Shown here piece after piece: positions 1 to 8,712 of a DNA stretch of 17,917 bases. Within the stretch, counting starts at the first letter, position 1; every line of letters begins with the position of its first letter. This DNA is from an uncultured Bacilli bacterium. Its GTDB lineage: Bacteria > Bacillota_I > Bacilli_A > RFN20 > CAG-631. The translations under genes were made by a program, and so were the position numbers. The notes under the pieces were generated by a model. That model was not told the origin of the DNA and ran no database searches. It saw only the letters and a list, made by a program, of their open reading frames with translations. The DNA lies in assembly GCA_934215405.1 (NCBI GenBank), contig CAKPZU010000033.1, positions 1 to 17,917 on the forward strand, given 5' to 3'.

Positions 1-1
1 C

Positions 2-484
2 TTAATTAAGGATTTAGGCTTAAGGGATAATATCTTAGTATATTTAATTCCAGGATTAATTGGAGCATTTGATATTATTATTGCAAGAAACTTCATTAAT
101 ACAATTCCTGAGGAAATATTTGAATCGGCAAGAATGGATGGGGCTAATGAGTTTGTAATTTTATTTAAAATTGTTATTCCATTAACAGGTCCAATTGTAG
201 CAACTATTGCTTTATGGGCAGGAGTTGGAAAATGGAACGACTGGATGACAGGTGTTTTATATATGCAAAATTCTAAGAACCTATGGATGATACAACAATT
301 CTTACGTAACATATTAATTACATCACAATCAGGTACTGGTGTTGTTGACCCTGATATAATGATGATGGCAGAAGGTGTAAAAATGGCAGCAATTGTAGTT
401 TCTGTAATACCAATTATGATTGTTTATCCATTTGTTCAAAAGTATTTTGTAAAAGGTGTATTATTAGGATCAGTTAAGGGGTAA
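2..484 (+). CDS. Carbohydrate ABC transporter permease (CUT1 family), 5'-truncated
   Basis: This is the C-terminal part of an inner-membrane permease that would import a sugar or oligosaccharide together with a solute-binding protein and an ATPase. The reading frame is open from base 2, so the gene starts before the window. The EAA loop that contacts the ATPase is clear: ESARMDGANEF followed by FKIVIPLTGPIVAT, which matches the EAAxxDGA...F..I.LP pattern of MalG/LplC-type permeases. Hydrophobic segments follow, and the end (FVQKYFVKGVLLGSVKG) is the classic C terminus of this family. The ATG at 134 lies inside the EAA motif and is not a real start. It is the first visible gene of the glycan operon, and the next gene begins 3 bases after its stop. 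The ATPase is not in the window; such transporters often share one encoded elsewhere (family knowledge). Confidence 0.93.
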   Translation, partial: LIKDLGLRDNILVYLIPGLIGAFDIIIARNFINTIPEEIFESARMDGANEFVILFKIVIPLTGPIVATIALWAGVGKWNDWMTGVLYMQNSKNLWMIQQFLRNILITSQSGTGVVDPDIMMMAEGVKMAAIVVSVIPIMIVYPFVQKYFVKGVLLGSVKG

Positions 485-487
485 TTT

Positions 488-1432
488 ATGAATAAACACA
501 AAATTATAATTGATACAGATATCGGTGATGATATCGATGATTTACTTGCCTTATATTTAGCTCTTGAAAGTGATAAAATTGATATAGTTGGTATAACTAC
601 TGTCTACATTAATTCAAACTTAAGAGCTAGACAAGTAAAAAAAGTTTTAGATATTAAAAATAGAAATGATATTCCTGTTTTTGCAGGAATTGGGACACCA
701 TTAAGAGGACTACATTTTAAAACAACTAATGTCATATTTAATCAATACACAAAGGATTTAGATGATAATAAATATGCACCAATTAATGATAATGAAAAAT
801 GTGATGGTGAAAGTGCGATTGATTTTTTAATTAGTAGTGCAAAAAAATATCAAAATGAATTAACTATTCTATGTATAGGTCCTTTAACAAATATAGCTAG
901 AGCCATTTTGAAGGATAAAGAGGCAATGAGCAAGGTTAATTACATTATGATGGGTGGCTGTTTCTTTAAGGCAGAAAGAGAATGGAATATTGAATGTGAT
1001 ATAGATGCTGCTAATATTGTATTCAATAATAATTTAAAACTAACATGCTTAGGAACAAATGTTACTAAAAAAGTAGAATTAACTCTTGATGAGCAAAATT
1101 ATTTTTTAAATGCTAAGCATAATGATTTATACTATAAGTACTTAGTTGAAATGATAAACGAATGGGTTAGTTTTACAAATAGACGTATTGTTTTACATGA
1201 TCCACTTACTATTTATTATTTAATTGATCCTAGTATTTTTAAATCATGTGAACGTCATGTTTACTTAGTTTCAAAAGGTGATTTTGTTGATGGTATGACT
1301 TTATCAATGGAAGATTATTTATGGGTACAATTTGATAACATAATAAAAGACAAATTTAGTAAATGTACTTTAGTAAAAGATGTAGATAATAAAGAATTCA
1401 TTAAAGAATTCTTAAAGATAGTTAAATTATAA
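488..1432 (+). CDS. Nucleoside hydrolase family protein (IU-nuc type N-ribohydrolase)
   Basis: This 314-residue protein is the usual length for the inosine/uridine-preferring nucleoside hydrolase family, which cleaves the N-glycosidic bond between ribose and a base in the cytoplasm. Residues 9-18 read DTDIGDDIDD, the Ca2+-binding DTDxGxDD hallmark. Further family motifs are GPLTNIA (around 131-137), YIMMGG, EWNIECDIDAAN (the equivalent of the family's E-x-N-x-x-x-D-P-x-A segment) and LHDPL near 237-241. It starts 3 bases after the permease stop with AAGGGG (476-481) as ribosome binding site. Its position between a sugar permease and a solute-binding lipoprotein suggests it processes an imported ribosyl compound or a glycoside, but the substrate cannot be read from sequence. 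The fold call is firm; a nucleoside substrate is inferred from family membership. Confidence 0.88.
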   Translation: MNKHKIIIDTDIGDDIDDLLALYLALESDKIDIVGITTVYINSNLRARQVKKVLDIKNRNDIPVFAGIGTPLRGLHFKTTNVIFNQYTKDLDDNKYAPINDNEKCDGESAIDFLISSAKKYQNELTILCIGPLTNIARAILKDKEAMSKVNYIMMGGCFFKAEREWNIECDIDAANIVFNNNLKLTCLGTNVTKKVELTLDEQNYFLNAKHNDLYYKYLVEMINEWVSFTNRRIVLHDPLTIYYLIDPSIFKSCERHVYLVSKGDFVDGMTLSMEDYLWVQFDNIIKDKFSKCTLVKDVDNKEFIKEFLKIVKL

Positions 1433-1444
1433 GGAGGACTTAAT

Positions 1445-3100
1445 ATGAAAAAGAATTATATTACTAAGTTTATATTAGTTTCATTGCTAGCAGGATTAAT
1501 TGTTTCATGTAATAGTAATAATAGTGAAGACATAAACAATGAATATGCTACATTAAGAATTTTCATGAATGGTGGAAATGATTATGAAGGCAAAAAGAAG
1601 GATTCAATTTACAAGGCAATTGAAGAAAAAACAAAGGTTAATATGAGAATTGAAGGGGCAACTCATAATTCAGATTATTATACAACATTAAATCCGATGA
1701 TTAATACAGGTGATATTCCCGATATTATTTTTTCTGTACCATCAAGTGCTGGTAAGGCTTATAATAACTGGGTTGAACAAGATATTATTTATAATATTGA
1801 TGAGTTATTAGTAGAAAAACCAGGAGAATATCCTTACATTGAAGCTATTTTTAATAGTGATCAATACAAAAATATTACTTATGGCGATGGTGCACATACT
1901 TTAATTCCTTATTTAACTAGTAATTCTGGTTGGGGAATTTATTATAGAACTGATTGGCTAATTAATGTTGGATATTATACAGAAGAAAATGGTAAAAAGG
2001 TAGCAAAAACACCTTCAACTCTTGAAGAAGTTGAAGAAGTATTAAAATTATTTACCGAAGCTGATCCAGATCAAAATGGAAAAAATGACACATATGGAAT
2101 TTCTCCATATGGTGAAACATTTTATTTAAATCCTTTATACCATGCATTTGGTGTGACACCAGATTATGATTTAGATAAAAATGGTGAACCTACATATATG
2201 TTTTTAACAGAAGAATTTAAAAATTTCTTATCTTGGTTTAATAAGATGTATTCAAATGGTTATGTTGATCCACAATTTGCAACAAATAAAAATGCGGATG
2301 ATCGTACTAAATTTTATGAAGGTAAGGTTGGAATGCTAATTTCAAATGCTGAAAATCACGTAACTTGGATTGGTGATTCATTTGATAATGCTAATGGCTT
2401 AAATGAAGATGGAAGTAGTAAATTTACATTTGGACCAGCGCCAAGTGGAACAAGTAAACTTGGAAAAGATGGCGCCTCTGGCTTTTCTGATTGGGGTGGC
2501 TGGTGGGGAGGATATTCAATTTCTAAAGATTGCAAGGATCCTCATGCAGCTTTAAGATTACTTAACTTTTTATATTCACCAGAAGGAAATAAATTAAGAC
2601 TTTATGGTATTGAAGGTACACATTACACTGTTGAAAACAACAAGATTGTAGCAAATCTTGATGGAAGAAATAATGAGCCAAATGATACTTTCGTTACTAA
2701 TAAAGATAGCAATGGTAATTCAATTGCTAATGGCTATTATAAGCTTGGAAGTTCTTTTTGTGGAAACATTAAATGGGAAAATGATAATACATGTCACACA
2801 ATTGTTGAACCAGAATTAATTAATGCTAAATATGCATCAATTATTGAACTTGGTTTAAAATATAACACATTATCAACTTCAAAATTAACAAACGTTACAG
2901 GTTTTTACTCATCATACACAACAAAAATGAAAAAGATTGAAGATGAAGCAAATTCATATGCAATCAATGTTATTATGGGTAATAAAAACTTATCATCTGA
3001 TTATGATGCTTTAATGTCAACAATTGATACTAAAACATATGATTGGAGCAATGTTAAAAAGATGATTAAAGAAGTAGCAAGTAAGGCAGGTATTAAATAA
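1445..3100 (+). CDS. Extracellular solute-binding lipoprotein for sugar ABC transporter
   Basis: This 551-residue protein would capture oligosaccharides outside the cell and deliver them to the CUT1 permease. The signal peptide ends in a lipobox (LIVSC) with the lipidated cysteine at residue 22, followed by an Asn/Ser-rich linker. GDIPDIIF (89-96) and the acidic loop DPDQNGKND (207-215) resemble conserved features of large LplA/YtcQ-type family 1 binding proteins. The length fits that large subgroup, which runs longer than maltose-binding-protein-type members. A full AAGGAGG (1431-1437) overlaps the preceding stop, 7 bases before the ATG, the strongest ribosome binding site in the operon. This suggests the binding protein is made in excess over its neighbours. 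The next gene starts at its stop codon (TAATG overlap). Confidence 0.92.
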   Translation: MKKNYITKFILVSLLAGLIVSCNSNNSEDINNEYATLRIFMNGGNDYEGKKKDSIYKAIEEKTKVNMRIEGATHNSDYYTTLNPMINTGDIPDIIFSVPSSAGKAYNNWVEQDIIYNIDELLVEKPGEYPYIEAIFNSDQYKNITYGDGAHTLIPYLTSNSGWGIYYRTDWLINVGYYTEENGKKVAKTPSTLEEVEEVLKLFTEADPDQNGKNDTYGISPYGETFYLNPLYHAFGVTPDYDLDKNGEPTYMFLTEEFKNFLSWFNKMYSNGYVDPQFATNKNADDRTKFYEGKVGMLISNAENHVTWIGDSFDNANGLNEDGSSKFTFGPAPSGTSKLGKDGASGFSDWGGWWGGYSISKDCKDPHAALRLLNFLYSPEGNKLRLYGIEGTHYTVENNKIVANLDGRNNEPNDTFVTNKDSNGNSIANGYYKLGSSFCGNIKWENDNTCHTIVEPELINAKYASIIELGLKYNTLSTSKLTNVTGFYSSYTTKMKKIEDEANSYAINVIMGNKNLSSDYDALMSTIDTKTYDWSNVKKMIKEVASKAGIK

Positions 3101-4362
3101 TGAATAAAGTAGCTAAAATCACATTATTATCTTTAATGCTTGCAGGCTTTGTAAGCTGTAATAATAATGAATCAAGTGTTAATTACCAAGAAAAATATGG
3201 TGACAACTTTAAAATTGAAAATACAATAGCTAATAAAGATTACATTTATGGAATGGGTGATTTAGCTTGGTCTGAATATTCTTGGAATCCAGAAGGCAAA
3301 AGAATTGATTATAAGCAAACAGCTAAGCTTATGAAAAATATGGGAGTAAAAAGCGTACGTGTTTGGTTACATTGCAACTGGCTAATGAATGATCCTAATA
3401 CTTACAATGAAAATGGTTTAGCCTTAGCTAAAGATATTGTTAGCGATTTAGATTCATATGGCTTTCAGCTTATTGGTATGAACCATTCAAATTTTCATAA
3501 GTCAGGATATAGTAATTCATCATCAACAGTTGCTAAACCTGCTCGTGATTTAAGCGATGGTAGCTATTATTTAACATGGCTTGATGAATATGAAACAACA
3601 TGGTATAACATAGTTAAAGAATTTCCAACTATTACATATTGGGAAATTGATAATGAGTCAAATATTGATACATTCTTTGAAAAGCTTGGTGGTGGAACTT
3701 TCTCATTAAAAGAAAAGGCTGCTATTTATACAGATATGCTTTATTTTGCTAGTAAAGGAATTCATAGAGCTAATAAAGATGCCATAACTGTTATGGGTGG
3801 CTTAGTAATTGATACTGCTGAAACCTTCTTAGAATATATTTATGATAATATTGAAGCAGATGATGCTTATAGTAATTATTATGATGATTATTTCCAGGTT
3901 GCTGCATGGCATCCATATATGGATACTTTCACTAAAGAAAAATTTAAAAGAACAAATGATGATATTTATGCCGTAATTAAAAATCGTGAAGGTAAGGACA
4001 AAAAAGTATTTTTAACTGAATTTGGTTTTTCAGAAGGTGCTGTAAGTGTTGCTAATCAAGAAAAATATATTAAAGATGCTTATGATGTTATAAAAGACGA
4101 ACTTCCATATGTTGAGTCTTGTCATTATTTTAGAATGTATGATAATTTAGGTTCAACTTGGGGAAGCAGTAAAGAAAAAACATTTGGCTTATATACTGAT
4201 CCTACTGATAATGGAATGATAAATTCTGAAGGAAAATATCAAAATGAAGTAAAAGGAAATCCTAAAACTACAGCCTATGTTTATCAAAATATGGCTGGTG
4301 GTAGTGGTTCTTTAACTTTCTATGCTGACATTTTAAATAAGGTTAGTGAAAATGAAAATTAA
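3100..4362 (+). CDS. Surface lipoprotein glycoside hydrolase, clan GH-A TIM barrel (copy 1)
   Basis: This is a 420-residue secreted lipoprotein (lipobox FVSC, Cys20) with the signature of a retaining clan GH-A glycosidase. Strand-end motifs appear in the order expected for an (alpha/beta)8 barrel: VKSVRVWLH (83-91), FQLIGMNHS (122-130), TYWEIDNES (179-187) with Glu186 after Asn as predicted acid/base, the AAWHPY motif (268-273), and KVFLTEFGFS (302-311) with Glu307 as predicted nucleophile. Family level (GH5, GH39 or another GH-A family) cannot be settled by eye. Its ATG overlaps the preceding TAA by one base, implying translational coupling. It has a diverged tandem copy directly downstream. 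It probably cuts glycans at the cell surface for the neighbouring transporter; the sugar is unknown. Confidence 0.85.
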   Translation: MNKVAKITLLSLMLAGFVSCNNNESSVNYQEKYGDNFKIENTIANKDYIYGMGDLAWSEYSWNPEGKRIDYKQTAKLMKNMGVKSVRVWLHCNWLMNDPNTYNENGLALAKDIVSDLDSYGFQLIGMNHSNFHKSGYSNSSSTVAKPARDLSDGSYYLTWLDEYETTWYNIVKEFPTITYWEIDNESNIDTFFEKLGGGTFSLKEKAAIYTDMLYFASKGIHRANKDAITVMGGLVIDTAETFLEYIYDNIEADDAYSNYYDDYFQVAAWHPYMDTFTKEKFKRTNDDIYAVIKNREGKDKKVFLTEFGFSEGAVSVANQEKYIKDAYDVIKDELPYVESCHYFRMYDNLGSTWGSSKEKTFGLYTDPTDNGMINSEGKYQNEVKGNPKTTAYVYQNMAGGSGSLTFYADILNKVSENEN

Positions 4363-5578
4363 TAAATTATTTGTTTTACTAGCAGCTTTATTATTGACCT
4401 CTTGTAATGAAAACAATGTTTCTCAATCTTCTATTAATCATGATTTATTAAATTATGGTGAGTATTATAAAGTAGAAAACGAAACAGCTAATAATGAGTA
4501 TTTAGCTGGTATGTGCTATATGGAATATGAGTGGGGAAACAAGCTTAATGATGATAATGTTTTATTAGCTATGAAAAACTTAGGCGTAAAAAGCTTAAGA
4601 ATGTGGATGCATTTTAGTTATTTTATGGAAAATCCAACAACCATTAACCAAAAAAATGCAAATAAGATGCATGAGTACTTAAAGAAAGCTATAGACATGG
4701 ATTTTCAAATAATTGGTATGAATCATTATTCATATCATCATGAAGGCTACTTTTCAATTGGTAAAGAAAAAAGAGTGGATTTTGAAAATCCATCATCTAA
4801 ATATAGTATTTGGCTTGATGATTATGAAACATCTTGGTATACATTAGCAAATGAATTTAAAGAAATCACATATTGGGAAATAGATAATGAAATAGATAAT
4901 CCTGATTTTATGTATATTGATGGTGCTAAAAATGATGTTTTAAATCAAACTGAAATGGCTCATATTTCTTTAGATATGCTATATCGTGGCTCAATAGGTA
5001 TCCATAAAGCTAATAAAGCTAATAACACCATTATGGGTGGCTTAGTTGATTCAAATGGCTTAGGAAAAGGAAGCTCTTATAATAATATTTATACTGGAAA
5101 TAATAAAGAATTCTTAGAAATCTTTTATGATTTAATTGATAGTGGTGAGCATGGTTCAATTTATTATGATGACTTTTTCCAAATTGCTGCATGGCATCCT
5201 TATTATTACCATGGGACAGCTGATGATTATTTTGTTAGTGAAAATAATAAGATTTATGAAATAATTAAAAGACGTGAGGGTAAGGATAAAAAGGTTTTCT
5301 TAACTGAATTTGGTTGGACTGATTTAGCGGTTTTAGATAAAAGCCAAAATATAATTGATTTATATACTACTTTAAAAGAAAAAATGCCTTATGTTGAATC
5401 ACTTCATTACTTCTTATTATTTGATAAGTTCCATGAAAATAATGTTGGCTTATTTGATAGTCCATTAAATAAAGATGCTTCACCTAAAAGCTCAGCTTAT
5501 GCTTATCAAAAAGTAAATAATGGAAGTGGAAAATTAGACTTTATATTTAGGAGTATTGAAAATGAAAAAAATAATTAA
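4352..5578 (+). CDS. Surface lipoprotein glycoside hydrolase, clan GH-A TIM barrel (copy 2)
   Basis: This is a 408-residue paralogue of the preceding enzyme. It shares the same order of motifs: VKSLRMWMH (79-87), FQIIGMNH (118-125), TYWEIDNE (173-180) with predicted acid/base Glu180, AAWHPY (279-284), and KVFLTEFGW (314-322) with predicted nucleophile Glu319. The lipobox is LTSC with Cys18. I chose the ATG at 4352 over the in-frame GTG at 4346 because AAGG at 4339-4342 sits 9 bases before the ATG but only 3 before the GTG. The gene therefore starts inside the last 11 bases of copy 1. Copy 2 has a longer insert before the second half (around 181-245) and a different C-terminal region, so the two enzymes may differ in linkage or substrate. 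Both keep both catalytic glutamates. Confidence 0.84.
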   Translation: MKINKLFVLLAALLLTSCNENNVSQSSINHDLLNYGEYYKVENETANNEYLAGMCYMEYEWGNKLNDDNVLLAMKNLGVKSLRMWMHFSYFMENPTTINQKNANKMHEYLKKAIDMDFQIIGMNHYSYHHEGYFSIGKEKRVDFENPSSKYSIWLDDYETSWYTLANEFKEITYWEIDNEIDNPDFMYIDGAKNDVLNQTEMAHISLDMLYRGSIGIHKANKANNTIMGGLVDSNGLGKGSSYNNIYTGNNKEFLEIFYDLIDSGEHGSIYYDDFFQIAAWHPYYYHGTADDYFVSENNKIYEIIKRREGKDKKVFLTEFGWTDLAVLDKSQNIIDLYTTLKEKMPYVESLHYFLLFDKFHENNVGLFDSPLNKDASPKSSAYAYQKVNNGSGKLDFIFRSIENEKNN

Positions 5579-7043
5579 AACCTTACTTACTATATTAGTA
5601 TTAATGACTTCTAGTTGTAAAACGAAAGGAAACGAAATGAAAATAGATGAAAGATATCAAAGTGAATATAGAAATCAATATCACTACTCAGATTTAAATT
5701 CATGGCTTAATGACCCTAATGGCTTTGTTTACTATAAAGGTGTTTATCATATTTTTTATCAAAAATCAAATGGTATAAATTGTGATGTTTCAAAAATGTC
5801 ATGGGGTCATGCAACAAGTACTGATTTAATTCATTTTAAGCAAGAAGAAGATGCTATAGTTTATGATGAAGTTGGCTCAATTTGGTCAGGAACATGTGTT
5901 GTTGATAAAAATAATGATTCAAAGCTATTTGACGATGAAAATGGTGGCTTAGTAGCTTATTATACATTAAGAGATGATAACAATATTCAACAACAAGCAA
6001 TGGCTTATTCAAAGGATGATGGAAAGACTTGGATTAAATATAATAATGGAAAAGCAATAATTACATCAAATGATGATCCATTAAAAAATAATGAATTCAG
6101 AGATCCAAAAGTTATTTATAGTGAAAAGTTTAACAAATATTTAATGTTTGTTGCAGGTGGTAATTTACGTATTTATAGTTCTAAAAATTTAATTGATTGG
6201 GAAATTGAGTCATTTGATACAAAAATAAATACTGAATGTCCTGATATATTTATTTTAAAAGCTAATGATAATGTAAGCAAATATGTTTTAAGTTGTGGAG
6301 GAAGGACATATTTAATTGGCGATTTAAAGCTAGTTGATAATAAAATACATTTTGTTCCAGATAACTATACATATAAGCCATTTAATTTTGGCGTTGATGC
6401 TTATGCAACACAAACATTTTATAATAGTGAAAGAGTAATTGGTGCTGCTTGGATGTCAACATGGGAGTATGCAGGAAAATGTGCTTATTATTATGATGAG
6501 TTCAATGGTGCATTTTCAATGTTTTATGAATATTCTTTAGTAAATGAAAATAATGAATATTATATTAAGTTGAATCCTATAAAGGAATATTCAAATCTAT
6601 TACTTAAGGATACAAGAAAGGAATTAAGTGTTACTGATAATATTATTGATAATGTTTATACCGGCAGGACCTTTAAAACAGCAGTTAGCTTTGAAAATAA
6701 AAAAGATTTAGTTTTTAATATTCTTTTAAAATCTAAGGATTCATCATTAATAATAAAATACGATGAATCAATTAATGTTTTAACGGTTGATAGAACAAAA
6801 CAAAAGAATTATGCTAGTAAATCGTTTTTAAATAAATATTCAACAAAAATCGATAGAAATGAAACAATAAATATTGATTTATATGTTGATAAGGCCTCTC
6901 TTGAGGTTGTAATAAATAATGGTAAAAACGTTGGATCATTTATTTATTTTCCTGAAGATGATGTTAATGTAAGCATAAATTCAAGTGTTAAAACAAATAT
7001 TAATACTATATCTTATACACTTGATACAATGTGGAAAAATTAA
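5562..7043 (+). CDS. GH32 family lipoprotein (levanase/invertase/fructan hydrolase type)
   Basis: This 493-residue surface lipoprotein (Cys19 after MTSS) is a predicted beta-fructosidase that releases fructose from sucrose, inulin- or levan-like fructans. All three GH32 catalytic motifs are present: WLNDPNG (48-54, nucleophile Asp51), FRDP (179-182, transition-state Asp181) and ECPD (225-228, acid/base Glu225). The family motif WGHATSTDLIHF (81-92) is also present. The order fits an N-terminal five-bladed propeller, and the last ~150 residues match the size of the usual C-terminal beta-sandwich. The start is set at ATG 5562 because AGGAG (5549-5553) lies 8 bases upstream; the in-frame TTG at 5556 has only a 2-base gap. 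It overlaps the previous gene by 17 bases. It is the last gene of the operon. Exo versus endo action and linkage preference cannot be assigned from this reading. Confidence 0.93.
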   Translation: MKKIIKTLLTILVLMTSSCKTKGNEMKIDERYQSEYRNQYHYSDLNSWLNDPNGFVYYKGVYHIFYQKSNGINCDVSKMSWGHATSTDLIHFKQEEDAIVYDEVGSIWSGTCVVDKNNDSKLFDDENGGLVAYYTLRDDNNIQQQAMAYSKDDGKTWIKYNNGKAIITSNDDPLKNNEFRDPKVIYSEKFNKYLMFVAGGNLRIYSSKNLIDWEIESFDTKINTECPDIFILKANDNVSKYVLSCGGRTYLIGDLKLVDNKIHFVPDNYTYKPFNFGVDAYATQTFYNSERVIGAAWMSTWEYAGKCAYYYDEFNGAFSMFYEYSLVNENNEYYIKLNPIKEYSNLLLKDTRKELSVTDNIIDNVYTGRTFKTAVSFENKKDLVFNILLKSKDSSLIIKYDESINVLTVDRTKQKNYASKSFLNKYSTKIDRNETINIDLYVDKASLEVVINNGKNVGSFIYFPEDDVNVSINSSVKTNINTISYTLDTMWKN

Positions 7044-7051
7044 ATATTTTT

Positions 7052-7080
7052 AGAAGGTGGCTGATGTCACCTTTTAATTT
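7052..7080 (+). terminator. Rho-independent terminator of the glycan operon
   Basis: AAGGTG (7054-7059) pairs with CACCTT (7068-7073), extendable by an A-T and a G-T pair, with an 8-base loop and then a T-rich tail. It lies 9 bases after the GH32 stop. Confidence 0.75.
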
Positions 7081-7082
7081 CC

Positions 7083-7118
7083 TAAAAAAAATCCAAAGTT
7101 CATTACGAGCCTTGGATT
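7083..7118 (-). terminator. Rho-independent terminator of the metzincin-like gene
   Basis: On the minus strand AATCCAA (complement of 7112-7118) pairs with TTGGATT (complement of 7090-7096), followed by a run of seven to eight Ts (the A-run ending at 7090). It lies directly after the stop at 7127 and faces the operon terminator. Confidence 0.78.
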
Positions 7119-7126
7119 AATTAACT

Positions 7127-8656
7127 TTAAATAGCTTCTTCGCCGACCTTATAGAATTTTAATGTATCATTTAAGTATGCTTCTAAATCTCTATCATCTA
7201 AAACAATAATTCCATTTTCTAAAATATAACTTCCATTTTCTGTTCTATAAATAATCTTACTTTCAATAGTAGCTTTATCAACTTCAAGATCAAGCATTTC
7301 TTTACATACAATACATGGAGCATAACGACCATTTATAAGCTTTGATGCTAAAACAGAATGTGTTTTAATACCACCAAAAGATTCATTACAGTAAATACAA
7401 GTCATTCTATGCCCACGATTATTATAGTATTTGTAGACTTGTTCATGTACATGGTAGTTACATTTACTACAATAGCCTTCTACCATATCATGCTTTTCAT
7501 TAAATGAATAATATAGATTACGATTCTTTGCTTTTGTAAGATGTATATCATAGCCATCAAACTTTTGATATTCATAGTCTTGAGCAACTAAATCACTAAA
7601 TGGTGCAACATAGCGACAATATCTACATTTAATGTAATCCTTATCTTCATAGCTTGCAAGAGCAAACATGTTTCCACTATTTACAGAATGATCATTGTTA
7701 CATTTTTTATATGTATAGCAATTTATATGATTGCTTTTATTTACATATCTTACACCATTACAAATAGCACATATGTATTTATTTACTGTTGCGGTATCGC
7801 TATTACTATCATGCATCCATTTATGGGCATTTTCATCATGAAGTTCCATTGTTACTCCAATACCAGCAATATCCCTAAATGTGATATTTCTTGGCCCTCC
7901 AACATTATTAAAGTTGCCACCCATTAAAGCCTCTTGATGATGATATGTTCCATCATTATGTAATGTTTCATCTAAATTATCAAGGCCAAGAGCATAAGCT
8001 ACCATTCTCATGCCAGCATTTTTTAAAAATCCATTGCTTAATAAAAATCCATTTCCATAATTTACTGGAACCTTCATAATGTAAGATGTTGCATGATAAT
8101 GATTTATATTACCATTACTATCTAATACTGGAGATATTGAACTTTCATCAATATTAAAGCTAATTGAAGGACGTTGACTAAAAATAGGATATATTTTAAT
8201 ATTTTTTGTTGCATAAATTGGTGCTTCAAAAACCTCTGCTACCTTTGCTTTAATAACGCTAACGCTTCCAGTTGTTCTATAATATGTAATTTTATTCCAC
8301 TCACGTAAGCCATCCTGAATGCTAAAAATCAAATCGTTTCCTTCTTCTCCTGTTCTACCCATAGCATACCATGTGATACCATTATCATCGCAAAGCTCAA
8401 AGGAATATGATATTTGAGCTGGTGCATAATGGTTGTCTGGTAAATGTACAGGTAGTCCATTATATTTAGTAAAGCAATACCATGGCTCAAATTCTCCATC
8501 ACCAATATTACTATTATCAACATACTCAACAGGAACGCAAGGATCATACGTGACATCCTCTAAAGTTATACTACTGGCTTTAACTACGTTTATGTTGCTT
8601 ATGCCAATAAAGCTCATTAAGACTAAACTACTAATTATTTTTTTTAAATTTTTCAT
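7127..8656 (-). CDS. Secreted metzincin-like protein with degenerate zinc site and CxxC-rich C terminus
   Basis: This is a 509-residue exported protein with a signal peptide (residues 1-~28, probable cleavage after VKA). Residues 78-270 follow the plan of matrixin-type metzincins. There is an initial strand (QISYSFEL), then a helix reading FSIQDGLREWNKIT (111-124) like the matrixin A..W..VT helix, and a RMVAYALGLDN segment (217-227) at the place of HExxHxxGxxH. A Met-turn-like ALMGG (243-247) follows, then NITFRDIAGI (257-266), like the LxxDDIxGI helix. The zinc ligands and catalytic Glu are replaced (R217, M218, Y221, N227); only Gly224 remains. The C-terminal half has CxxC pairs at 296/299, 344/347, 396/399, 420/423 and 448/451, plus C313/C319, with scattered His, suggesting small zinc-binding repeats. 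AAGGAG lies 11 bases before the ATG. Proteolysis is doubtful; a binding or structural role is possible. Fold assignment is by motif order only. Confidence 0.6.
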   Translation of the reverse strand: MKNLKKIISSLVLMSFIGISNINVVKASSITLEDVTYDPCVPVEYVDNSNIGDGEFEPWYCFTKYNGLPVHLPDNHYAPAQISYSFELCDDNGITWYAMGRTGEEGNDLIFSIQDGLREWNKITYYRTTGSVSVIKAKVAEVFEAPIYATKNIKIYPIFSQRPSISFNIDESSISPVLDSNGNINHYHATSYIMKVPVNYGNGFLLSNGFLKNAGMRMVAYALGLDNLDETLHNDGTYHHQEALMGGNFNNVGGPRNITFRDIAGIGVTMELHDENAHKWMHDSNSDTATVNKYICAICNGVRYVNKSNHINCYTYKKCNNDHSVNSGNMFALASYEDKDYIKCRYCRYVAPFSDLVAQDYEYQKFDGYDIHLTKAKNRNLYYSFNEKHDMVEGYCSKCNYHVHEQVYKYYNNRGHRMTCIYCNESFGGIKTHSVLASKLINGRYAPCIVCKEMLDLEVDKATIESKIIYRTENGSYILENGIIVLDDRDLEAYLNDTLKFYKVGEEAI

Positions 8657-8712
8657 ATATGTATATTCTCCTTTGGCTATAAATTAACAAAAATATACCT
8701 ATATGTCACGAC

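Noticed and set aside
7688..7927. Hydrophobic plus-strand open frame opposite the CxxC region
   Set aside because: Antisense to a better supported gene, and has no ribosome binding site.
8433..8687. Open frames overlapping the start of the metzincin-like gene on either strand
   Set aside because: No ribosome binding site and no recognisable protein; the 509-residue minus-strand gene with a signal peptide explains the region.
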